DNA from: Pogonophryne albipinna
Lineage: Eukaryota; Chordata; Actinopteri; Perciformes; Artedidraconidae
Reading direction: 5' to 3'
NCBI GenBank assembly: GCA_028583405.1
Contig: CM053252.1
Coordinates: 38,475,240 to 38,539,239 of the forward strand
DNA length: 64,000 nt
Shown here: piece after piece, positions 55,990 to 64,000 of the stretch
How the letters are laid out: each line of letters begins with the position of its first letter
Numbering within the stretch: position 1 is the first letter of the stretch
The notes under the pieces: generated by a model
Told to the model about the DNA's origin: nothing
The model's input: the letters and a program-made list of their open reading frames with translations, nothing else
Database searches by the model: none
Position numbers and translations under genes: made by a program

Positions 55990-56987
55990 TCACCAGTCCT
56001 GTGTTGCCCCAGCAAGCACAGACGCTGAGAAAGAGCCAGACATATCCAAGAGATAACACTTTATGAAGGGGCCTGGCGTTGACCAAGACGCCGCCGTGCA
56101 TATATCCTCCACACTCGCACCGTTGAATAAGGCTGTTGATGCAGCCACAACTCGTGTGGAGTGCGCACGGACCCCCGTGGGACAGGCTCTCCCTGCCTGC
56201 TCGTAGGCGTGTGCAATGCCTTCGCAAAGCCAGCCTGCCAGGCGTTTCTTGGACAGAGCTTTTCCAGTCACCCCGCCCCCGAAGCACACAAACAGCTGTT
56301 CAGTGCGTCTCAGGGTAGCTGTGCGCTCTACATAACATGCTAACGCGGGGAATCGCTGGAATCCCAGCCACTTTGGCCTGTAACAGGCTGTGGTGGATCC
56401 CGCTCTAGCTGCCTGGATAGACTGAATAACGCTATCAGACAATCCACCCTGTCTCAGCCTGTCCCTCTCAGGAGCCAAGCCTGGAGAGGACGACCCAGAG
56501 TGGGTAATGCCCCGATTGCACCTGCCTCTTGAGACATCGCCCCCCAGAACTGGGGAATCGCCCAGGGCTGGCCCACCTTCATCTGCGTCATTTCTGAGTA
56601 CCACGGAGCCCCGACGCGTTCCGGTGCTACCAGGATGACTGCCAAACGTTCTCGCCTCACTCTCCCCAGGAGAGGGAGAATGAGACGCAACGGTGGAAAG
56701 GCGTAGAGCAGCTTCCTTGGCCATGGCTCGTGTGCAAACGCGTCCACCCCCAAAGGCGGGTCGTCGCTCAGGGCCATGGAAAACCACAGGGCACAGTGGC
56801 CGTTGCGCCGGCTGGCGAACAGATCCACTTCCTCTCTCCCGAACTGGGCCCAGATCTGCTTCACCACCTCTGGGTGAAGCACCCACTCGCCTGGCAGGGG
56901 GCCGCCCCTCGACATGAGGTCGGCTCCCCTGTTCTCCAGTCCCGGGATGTGGAGGGCTCTCAGAGATAACACCACCTCTGATGCCCA
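55990..56987 (-). pseudogene. DIRS RNase H end and internally deleted tyrosine recombinase
   Basis: Two overlapping minus-strand frames are used. One (stop at 56454) gives the RNase H end, LSLRALHIPGLENRGADLMS and EVDLFASRRNGHCALWFSMA. The other (stop at 55990) gives a recombinase: an N-terminal start SDSVIQSIQAARAGSTTACY, then directly the C-terminal part with TATLRRTEQLFVCFGGGVTG, GVRAHSTR (the His-x-x-Arg box), ASWSTPGPFIKCYLLDM (region of the nucleophilic Tyr). The middle of the recombinase, where the first catalytic Arg and core-binding region would lie, is absent. Overlapping RT/RH and recombinase frames are normal in DIRS elements; the deletion is not. The enzyme would circularise and insert the element DNA without a target duplication. 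Confidence 0.78.
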
Positions 56988-57448
56988 CAACCACCAGCAA
57001 CTTCGCACAGCCATTGAAGAGGAGTGGACCAACATTCCACAGGCCACAATCAACAACCTGATCAACTCTATGCGAAGGAGATGTGTTGCACTGCGTGAGG
57101 CAAATGGTGGTCACACCAGATACTGACTGGTTTTCGGACCCCCCCAGACCCCCCCAATAAAGCAAAACTGCACGTTTCAGAGTGGCCTTTTATTGTGGCC
57201 AGCCTAAGGCACACCTGTGCAATAATCATGCTGTCTAATCAGCATCTTGATATGCCACACTTGTGAGGTGGGATGGATTATCTCGGCAAAGGAGAAGTGT
57301 TCACTATCACAGATTTTTTCAGATTTGTGAACAATATTTGAGAGAAATGGTTATTTTGTGTATATAGAAAATGTTTTAGATCTTTGAGTTCATCTCATGA
57401 AAAATGGGAGCAAAAACAAAAGTGTTGCATTTATATTTTTGTTCAGTG
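56988..57448 (+). mobile_element. 5'-truncated Tc1/mariner transposon
   Basis: The plus strand begins inside the transposase, ends it at 57126, and continues to the 3' inverted repeat AAAGTGTTGCATTTATATTT and GTTCAGTG, followed by TA at 57449-57450. The 5' half and left inverted repeat are missing. The left edge is fused to DIRS sequence. Confidence 0.8.
56994..57126 (+). pseudogene. Tc1 transposase C-terminal end
   Basis: About 43 residues are visible: QLRTAIEEEWTNIPQATI, NNLINSMRRRCVALREANGG, HTRY, then stop. EEW-NIPQ and the RRC-A-G type end are hallmarks of Tc1-like transposases. The DDE catalytic core and the helix-turn-helix DNA-binding part are absent. Sequence upstream in the same frame is DIRS DNA in an unrelated frame. 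Confidence 0.85.
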
Positions 57449-57450
57449 TA

Positions 57451-58655
57451 GTTGTTACATTTACTTTTTATTGTCCTTGGGCAGACACACACACCGTTAA
57501 TATTGGGTATTTTATTGGGTTCGGGATTCCTATGGATGACTGCCTAGGAGAGAGCGCAGAGAAGCGTGTAAGACTGCGACTCCGCCTCCTGGTCTCAACT
57601 CCAGTTTGTCATGGATTAAGTCCACAAAGCCCTGAAATGTTTTCCGAAATGAGATTTGCACCTTCCAAAGTAGGATGAATGCCGTCTCTCTTAATCAGAC
57701 CAGGTTTTCCCCAGAAGGCTTTCCAATTAATTACGAAGCCCACATTGTTTGCTGGGCACCACCAAGACAACCAGCGCTGAAATGATGACATGCGGCTATA
57801 CATGTCATCATTGATCAGATTGGGGAGGGGACCAGAGAAGATTACGGTGTCCGACATTGTTTTAGCATAACTACACACCGACTCCACATTAAGTTTGGTG
57901 CATTCTGATTGGCGTAAACGAACATCATTACCACCGACGTGAATAACAATCCTACTGTATTTACGTTTATTTTTAGCCAGCAGTTTAAGATGCGCCTCAA
58001 CGTCGCCCGCTCTGGCCCCCGGAATACATGTGACTGTGGAGGCTTCGGTCTCTAAATTCACGTGTCTGATAATAGAGCTACCAATAACCAGAGTTGGCTT
58101 CTCAGCGGGTGTCTCGCTAAGTGGGGAATATCTGTTCGATACGTGAACGGGTTGGTGGGGACCTGCGGGTTTCGCGTTATGCCCCTTCTGAACAGTCACC
58201 CAGTCTCCCTGCTGCTCGGGAGTTGCCGGGGGACGGCTAAGAGGAGCTACCTTTTGCCGGTCCGCACCGGCTAACATGGGCTTTACTGTAGCTGAGTTAC
58301 TTTCTAAGATGCGGAGCCGGGCTTCTATGGCTATGATTCCCGCCTCCAACCTAACAACTATACTACATTTAACACATGTATCGGTACCAGTAAAGGAGGT
58401 AGGGAAGTAACCAAACATGAGACAGTTAGAGCAGGAAATAGCATCCGAGGGTGGGGAAAGAGCCATGGCTAGCTATCAAGCTAAAGTAGCTACCGTTAGC
58501 AAACCCGAAAAGAGTGTAGGCAACTGTGGAGTTACAGTCGCTAAGAGAAGGAGAGTTGTGAGTGCTTAAGCTGTAGTAGCGTGTGATTACAATGTCAGGC
58601 AGTTGCCGTGATCAAGAGTTTTAAAACGATCGATTAAGTTAAGATAATAAGCTAT
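57451..58655 (-). mobile_element. LINE 5' part with ORF1, CR1/L2 group
   Basis: On the minus strand this has a presumed 5' untranslated stretch (58467-58655), ORF1 (58466-57609) and about 160 bp toward ORF2. It is cut off exactly beside the TA of the Tc1 element at 57449-57450. LINE copies that keep the 5' end but lack the 3' end are unusual; here the loss is due to the junction with Tc1, not to normal truncation. Confidence 0.72.
57609..58466 (-). CDS. LINE ORF1 protein with SGNH esterase domain
   Basis: A complete 285-codon frame from ATG 58466. The N-terminus has a cysteine pair set, CSNC and CVKC (residues about 12-34), likely a small zinc-binding or PHD-like unit, then a short helical stretch RLEAGIIAIEARLRIL. 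From about residue 120 on it reads as an SGNH hydrolase: VIGSSIIRHV (nucleophile Ser), IHVGGNDVR (Gly/Asn block), and DGIHPTLEG with the Asp-x-x-His pair near residue 266. CR1-group LINEs are known to carry esterase-type ORF1 proteins, thought to act in RNP assembly or membrane contact. All triad residues are present and no stop interrupts it. A captured host esterase is unlikely given the minus-strand LINE context. Confidence 0.82.
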   Translation of the reverse strand: MALSPPSDAISCSNCLMFGYFPTSFTGTDTCVKCSIVVRLEAGIIAIEARLRILESNSATVKPMLAGADRQKVAPLSRPPATPEQQGDWVTVQKGHNAKPAGPHQPVHVSNRYSPLSETPAEKPTLVIGSSIIRHVNLETEASTVTCIPGARAGDVEAHLKLLAKNKRKYSRIVIHVGGNDVRLRQSECTKLNVESVCSYAKTMSDTVIFSGPLPNLINDDMYSRMSSFQRWLSWWCPANNVGFVINWKAFWGKPGLIKRDGIHPTLEGANLISENISGLCGLNP

Positions 58656-58656
58656 C

Positions 58657-60605
58657 ATTACATTGCATTTAGCTGACGCTTTTATCCAAAGTGACTTACA
58701 ATAAGTACAATCGACCAGGAAGACACAACCTTGAAGAAAACAGAATCATATAAGTACATCAGGTTTCATAGAGCCAAACATTTCAAGTGTTACTCAACTG
58801 GCTATAGATAAGCCAGTCCTTTATTAGTATATAAGTGCTCTGTTAGCAGTTCATTGTTAGTAATTCTATCGCTCGAAGTGGAGTCGAAAGAGATGAGTTT
58901 TCAGTCTGCGCCGGAAGGTGTGTAAGCTTTCTGCTGTACTGATGTCAATGGGGAGCTCATTCCACCATTTTGGAGCCAGGATAGCAAACCCACGTGCCTT
59001 TGCTGATGGGAACTTGGGTCCCCCTCGCAGCGAGGGTGCAGCGAGCCGTTTGGTTGATGCAGAGCGGAGTGCACGCGCTGGGGTATACAGTTTAACCATG
59101 TCCTGGATGTAGGAAGGGCCAGATCCATTCGCAGCATGGTACGCAAGTACCATTGTCTTGAAGTGGATTCTAGCAGTTACCGGAAGCCAGTGAAGGGAGC
59201 GGAGGAGTGGAGTGGTGTGGGAAAATTTAGGAAGGTTGAAGACCAGACGAGCCGCTGCATTCTGGATGAGCTGCAGAGGTCGGATGGCACATGCAGGTAG
59301 ACCAGCCAGGAGGGAGTTGCAGTAGTCTAGGCGTGAGGTGACGAGAGCCTGGACCAGAACCTGCGTGGCTTTCTGGGTCAGCTGGGGACGTATCTTCCTG
59401 ATGTTGTAAAGCGTGTATCTGCAGCAACGGGTTGTAGCAGCGATGTTTGCAGTGAAGTACAGGTTGTTATCTAGGGTCACACCCAGATTCCTTGCAGTCT
59501 GAGTCGGGGAAACAACAGAGGTGCCGATGTTGATCGTCAGGTCAAGAGTGGGACAATCTTTTCCCGGAAGGAAAAGCAGTTCAGTCTTGTCAAGGTTGAG
59601 CTTGAGGTGATGAGCAGACATCCACTGAGAGATGTCAGCTAGACAAGCAGAGATGCGTGCGACGACCTGGGTCTCTGAGCGGGGAAAGGACAGAATTAAT
59701 TGGGTGTCGTCAGCGTAGCAGTGGTATGAAAAACCATGCGGGCTAATGACCGATCCGAGCGAGTTTGTGTACAGGGAGAAGAGGAGGGGACCAAGAACAG
59801 AGCCCTGAGGGACCCCTGTAGTTAATTGACAAGGGTCGGACTCGGACCCTCTCCAAGTTACCCTGTAGGTACGGTCTTTGAGGTATGAGGTGAGGAGGGA
59901 AAGTGCAGAGCCTGAAACTCCAAGTTCTTGGAGAGTGCGAAGGAGGATCTGATGGTTCACCGTGTCAAATGCAGCAGACAGGTCCAGCAGGATGATGACA
60001 GAGGAGAGGGATGCTGCTTTGGCAGTGTGCAGTTCCTCAGTGACAGCAATGAGAGCAGTTTATGTGGAGTGACCTGCCTTGAAACCAGACTGGTGCGGAT
60101 CCAGAAGGTTGTTCTGATGGAGATAACAGGAGAGTTGTTTAAAGAAAGCACGTTCAAGTGTTTTAGACAGGAACGGGAGGAGAGAGACAGGCCTGTAGTT
60201 TATAACATCAAACGGGTTGAGAGTGGGTTTCTTTAGGAGAGGGTTTACTCTTGCCTCCTTAAGACTATTTGGAAAGTGACCAGAAGTTAGAGAAGTGTTG
60301 ATGAAATGGGTGAGAAACGGTAGAATATCAGGAGCGATAGTCTGAAGGAGGTTTGAAGGGATAGGGTCCAGAGGACAGGTGGTAGGGCGGGCAGAGGTAA
60401 TGAGGGTAAGAACCTCACTTGGAGAGAGAGGGGAAAAGGAGGTTAGTGTGTGGGTGGAAGGAGGGTCTGATGACCCAGCGGTGAGTAAAGGTGAGTCAGA
60501 AAAAGAAGAGCGAATATCATCAACCTTTTTTTCAAAGTGGTTAACAAAGTCGCTTGAATCAGCAACAGAACAGGCACACGGGATACCCGGAGATGACAAC
60601 AACAA
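58657..60605 (-). mobile_element. 5'-truncated CR1/L2-group LINE
   Basis: On the minus strand the copy starts in ORF2 before the RT core and ends in GTAAGTCACTTTGGATAAAAG, CGTCAGCTAAATGCAATG, then ATGTA-like repeats. The 3' UTR is about 200 bp. It adjoins the 5' stretch of the ORF1-bearing LINE, so the two are separate insertions or copies. The same tail is seen in decayed form at 17241. Confidence 0.82.
58866..60605 (-). pseudogene. CR1/L2-group LINE reverse transcriptase with one stop
   Basis: One frame of 580 codons from the truncation point to 58866, interrupted only by TAA at 60060-60062, in a place where relatives typically read GHSTETAL. Motifs in order: CPLDPIPSNLL, VNPLLKKPTLNPFDVINYRP, DPHQSGFKAGHST, (after the stop) ILLDLSAAFDTVNHQ, GVPQGSVLGPLLFSLYT, FSYHCYADDTQLILSF (catalytic Asp pair), LNLDKTELLFLPG, RNLGVTLD, RLDYCNSLLAGLP, and a C-terminus with WWNELPIDI and FRRRLKTHLF. 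It copies LINE RNA at a nicked target in active elements. The endonuclease is missing. Confidence 0.88.
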
Positions 60606-61205
60606 CCGGAAGTTACAACATGCTTACCGCAATAGTGGTCCGTGTAGAAACAGATTGAAACTTGCGGTTGTAATACACAACAAGGTGTGGGTAAGAACAT
60701 ATTTCCATAATGGCTTGTGTACAAACACTATAGCCAAGATGCTTCCTCAACTGTTTAGTTACGTAACCTTCCCATTGGCTAAAGGCTCACTCTCAGATAA
60801 TGAATTTGGCTCAAAATCCCATCACGTTTTACATGGTGTGAGAGTCTGAATAGTAGCCTATTTGTCACTGAGAGTTTGCCAGTTTATGACACTGCCTTGA
60901 TGCCTTGGCCAAGTAAGATATAGCCGTCTCACTTTCCACAGTGCACTTTCTCAGTTTCGCAGTCAAGATGCATTTTTACTTATTTTAGTGCTTCTTGAGA
61001 GTTAAAAATAGAGTGTGTGAGAGTGTGAGCCATGTAGCTGCGGATCATTGGCCCAGCGTCTCCAATTACCTCGACCCGGTAAAATCATTTCAGCCGCTGG
61101 CAGTCCAACAACCCGCTGCAGGGGGGAGGAGAGGGGAGGTACCGGCTGGGGGGAGGCAGATCAAACCAGAAAAACTATAGCAGAGAGAGAATGCTGCTGT
61201 GTTCC
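60606..61205. other. intronic stretch, no gene seen
   Basis: About 600 bp with no recognised coding region or element ends. Confidence 0.4.
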
Positions 61206-61925
61206 GGGTAGGGAGGGGTGCTTTAAAAATGTATTCAATTACAAGTTACTAGTTACCTGTAACAAAATGTAATTAGGAACCTAATCTAAGTATCACAATA
61301 GAAATGTAATGTAACGTCATTACTTTCCGCTTTTGGAATACCTGCATACTAAATGCAATGCACATAAATAAAAGAAAAAATAAATATCAATAAGATGTTT
61401 TTTAATTAATTATATTATGTACTGTAAGACAACAGAACAATTTGTGTGACCAAGATGTTTGGGTTCAGAAATGTGCCCTCTGCTCAGAGATTTTATTGAT
61501 AGGAAAACCTTCATTCAGCATATTTAGGTAGTAATACACCAGCAATCAGAAAATGCTCCGTTTTAGTTGAATACACACAGTTAAGCTCACACACACTATT
61601 TTATGAACATATAGGTTCACCTGCTGAATTAAAAACAGAACAAATGAACAAAAGAAAGTGAAAACCATAAAGCAGTAGGCGTATAGATTCACACTTAAAG
61701 TATTAGCCTACAGAACAGAACAGCTTAAAAATGCTGCTTTTAGTTTTCTACATGTTAATTTTATTTTGTTTAAGTTGTCCAACAGATAAGGCATCAATCT
61801 ATTGCATACAAAATAAGTGAAGAACACATTTCCATTTGAAAATGTATTGTAACATTGTAATCATGCAAGTCATTTCTTTGTTAGGATTACAGTTCCTTTT
61901 TTGTAATCTAATTACATAATACCTT
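61206..61925. mobile_element. decayed hAT MITE, element C family
   Basis: Left part GTATTCAATTACAAGTTACTA and TAACAAAATGTAATTAG, right part GGATTACAGTTCC and TTTGTAATCTAATTACATAA mirror each other and match the subterminal style of element C (5524-6449). The outermost CAGGG end is eroded to GTAGGGAGGG and the other end is lost, so limits are approximate. Confidence 0.45.
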
Positions 61926-62860
61926 TACATGAGCTCTGTCATTCCCCAAGTCTGGTTGTGTGAATCTTTGTCTCTACTTGAATATCTATTTCATTTAATT
62001 GCACTCAAGTTATTTTGTCTTTAAAGGTTTTAGCATTAAGATGAGACTGCTTTCCCCACCCCCTTTTTCCCACAATTACTGATATTTAGTCTCAACTCTT
62101 AATACTTAAATGTATTGTGGAAACGTTAAAAACACCTCTAAATAAAACTGATTGCAATTCTATAGCACCAAAAAACACATTCAAATGGATCACAATAGTG
62201 AATCAGCACTAAACAAAGACTGCTCATTAAAGCCTTCATGAAGAATTTAGTCTAAGCTGCATGTACCTTAACTCCCCATTTATTCAATCCTCACACCTTC
62301 AGTGTGTTAAGCAGATATGACATCTTCAGTTGCATTTTTCAGACAATTGAAAGCATCTTCTAGAGATTCACACAAAAGAAATGTTTTACTGGATAGGACT
62401 CATCTTAACAAGTAAATAAACGTTATGTTACATTACGTGTGAATTCAAATAAGGAAGTAACAGTATCTACATTTTGTTCATTTACTACTCCATAGTTCAA
62501 ACAGGCCAATGACGCGGTGTATGGTAAATCTTTCAGATGCCTTGGTCTTCCTGTCTGATGTGTGCGGTACACTCAGTCCTCTCCTGAGAGCTGTGACGCT
62601 CAGTGTCCCTCTCTGATCACTGCACAGTTTCCCGCTGCACATTCAGATGGTATCCAGAGCAGAGCTGTCAGTGTCGCCCGGCAACACTGATGTGACATCA
62701 CACCTCTAGTGTATTTCCTGTGGTCCGAGCCGCAGTGGAGAATGACACTATATGCAGTACATCTTTGTGTTGAATGGCTCAACAGTATATTCAGTCATTG
62801 CTTAATTATAGCCTACTTTCTCTGCCAGTTATACATATATAAAGATACAAATTAAAATGA
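61926..62860. other. intronic stretch, no gene seen
   Basis: About 930 bp with no recognised feature. Confidence 0.45.
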
Positions 62861-63528
62861 GACCCCATTTACACGGGAACGTTTGCGTTTACGCACCGTA
62901 TGCGTTTTCAAAAAAGTCTTCTGTTCACACGCATTCGATTCATTTAACGTGTCCGTTCACACGAGACCGCTCGACCCGCTGGAAATGCTGTAGTACATAT
63001 GCCGGGCCTGTAACTGGCGCTGCTGCCGCCACAAAATACACCAAAAGCAGCGAAGAAGATCCCAGAGCATGGTTGCCCTTCTGTTTATGCCCTGCGGTGG
63101 ATTTAGCATCATGTAATTCTCTATGTCCACTTGTTGCTGATGGTTGTGGTAGAGGAGCTGTAGATTTTGCACTAACATCTGTAGCATGGTCAAGCTGTAG
63201 ATTTTGTACTAACAGCATGGTCAGTAGCAGTAGCACTAGCAGTAGCTACTGACAGTAGCTACTGACCATGCTACAGCAGTGAGCAGCAGAGGTGGGGAGA
63301 GGCGGGGCTATGGCTTCATCTATCGGGAAATGATCGTATAGGGCGTACAAACGGAGCCGTTTGCCCCCCCAGAGCGTTCCGTTTGCAGATCGATCCACCT
63401 GACCTTGGGACCCGTTATCGTTTCCGCCGTTCCGTTCCGGCCTCGTGTAAACAAAAGGGCTATACGCGAGAGAAACTATGCGGAAACTATGCGGATACAA
63501 CCCGTTTCGTCCTCGTGTAAACGGGGTC
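62861..63528. mobile_element. 668-bp non-autonomous DNA element
   Basis: The ends GACCCCATTTACACG and CGTGTAAACGGGGTC are inverted repeats with one mismatch, and subterminal parts repeat the theme CGTTTGCGTTTACGC / GTTCACACG. Flanking trimers TGA and TAA are compatible with a 3-bp target duplication with one change. A strong hairpin lies at 63214-63272. No protein is encoded. Confidence 0.68.
63214..63272. repeat. 59-bp hairpin with perfect 15-bp arms
   Basis: AGCATGGTCAGTAGC at 63214-63228 is the exact reverse complement of 63258-63272. The loop is made of AGTAGC/GTAGCTACTG-type repeats that can pair further. An adjacent direct repeat (GTAGATTTTG.ACTAACA near 63160 and 63197) suggests local duplication. 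Confidence 0.9.
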
Positions 63529-63530
63529 TA

Positions 63531-64000
63531 AGGGTGCATTCACACCATGGATGTATAATAAGAACTGGATACAGCGTGGGAACGTCACAGATTACTCGTC
63601 ATGCCTGAGAAGTACCCGTATGTGCACTCATAGAGCATGCGCAACTTTAACCACGCCCCCCAAAAGGCTCGTTCACATTAAGCACGTCAATTTGAATACG
63701 TAACAGCACCGCGCGTTCATGACAGCATGGTACTGGATTTGTTATGATGGATTTGATATTAACGAGGCGGCCGCGGCAGTTAGCAGCTAGCGGCTAGCTA
63801 GTAATTATGCTAAGTTACATATCAATCGTTATGTACTTTTATATTACGCTGATAACAGGATCTAGTGATATCCAAGCAACAGAGCTTCATTTAGCATGAT
63901 ACTTTTGTGGGTTGTACATGAAACCACTTGGTAATATATAAAAATGTATGTATTTTGAAGCCTGTTATGATCAATTGTGATTTAAATCTTTATCTAAAAA
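63531..64000 (+). mobile_element. probable DNA element cut by the window edge
   Basis: It begins AAGGGTGCATTCACACC, matching the reverse complement of the right end of 53970-54749 (GGTGTGAATGCACCC). The other end is not in the window. It starts within a few bases of the preceding element's end, so one may have inserted next to the other. Confidence 0.45.

Larger units (their letters stand above)
55136..56987 (-). mobile_element. DIRS-type retrotransposon, 3' part
   Basis: On the minus strand this holds the end of an RNase H domain, a tyrosine recombinase and a terminal inverted-repeat structure, the combination that defines DIRS elements. The reverse transcriptase and the other end are missing. 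The right edge is placed where DIRS coding similarity gives way to Tc1 sequence near 56987. The region is distinctly GC-rich compared with its surroundings. Confidence 0.8.

Noticed and set aside
57397..57678. 93-codon plus-strand frame with a hydrophobic start
   Set aside because: It spans the Tc1 end and the antisense of the LINE ORF1, with no support as a gene.

Overview
This window is intronic DNA of a ray-finned fish, most likely a percomorph teleost. It is built almost entirely of transposable elements. One host coding exon is recognisable: 157 bp at 37728-37884 on the + strand, encoding a conserved internal part of calneuron-1 (caln1). It has a consensus acceptor and donor and the expected phases. 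About 37.7 kb before it and 26.1 kb after it appear to be introns of that gene. The fish assignment rests on the repeat families seen: hAT elements starting CAGTGGTGGAATGTAAC-like, L2/CR1 and Rex1-like LINEs, fish L1, BEL/Pao, DIRS, a tRNA-derived SINE, and long dinucleotide arrays.

Region 1-3.7 kb holds microsatellites, an end of a hAT family and a 602-bp element with long inverted ends. Region 3.74-10.28 kb is one old hAT element split by two LINE insertions. An L1 (minus strand) sits in it, and that L1 contains a hAT which contains a second hAT which holds a LINE scrap. An L2-like LINE lies further right. The target-site duplications are still readable, so the order of events can be worked out. 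Region 10.5-28.2 kb is mostly unannotated intron with scattered LINE ends, MITEs, LTR-like segments, a piggyBac-type element carrying a SINE, and short tandem repeats.

Region 28.23-32.39 kb is a second nest: hAT inside hAT, with a GC-rich 1.16-kb element of Harbinger-like structure at the core. A second copy of that GC-rich element is at 52.12-53.20 kb. Region 33.16-37.39 kb is a large inverted repeat with arms of about 1.03-1.09 kb, and each arm carries the start of a THAP-domain coding sequence. It ends about 340 bp before the caln1 exon. Region 39.65-47.34 kb is a nearly full BEL/Pao retrotransposon with two LTRs and a 5-bp target duplication. Region 48.15-50.51 kb is a hAT element with a long transposase reading frame. 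LTR-like segments lie at 50.85-51.23 and 51.33-51.80 kb; the second has a perfect 5-bp target duplication.

Region 53.9-60.6 kb is a patchwork of a DNA element, a LINE-type tail, a DIRS 3' part with an internally deleted tyrosine recombinase and a TATA-bearing stem-loop, a 5'-truncated Tc1 element, a LINE ORF1 with an esterase domain, and a CR1/L2-group LINE whose reverse transcriptase has one premature stop. The last 4 kb hold a hAT relic and two further inverted-end elements, the last cut by the window edge.

No tRNA, rRNA, CRISPR or prokaryotic operon structure was seen. Coding sequences other than the caln1 exon belong to mobile elements, apart from the two truncated THAP starts, whose origin is open. 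Boundaries were read by eye from terminal repeats and target duplications. Family names within LINE and DNA-transposon groups are from memory and were not checked against a repeat library.
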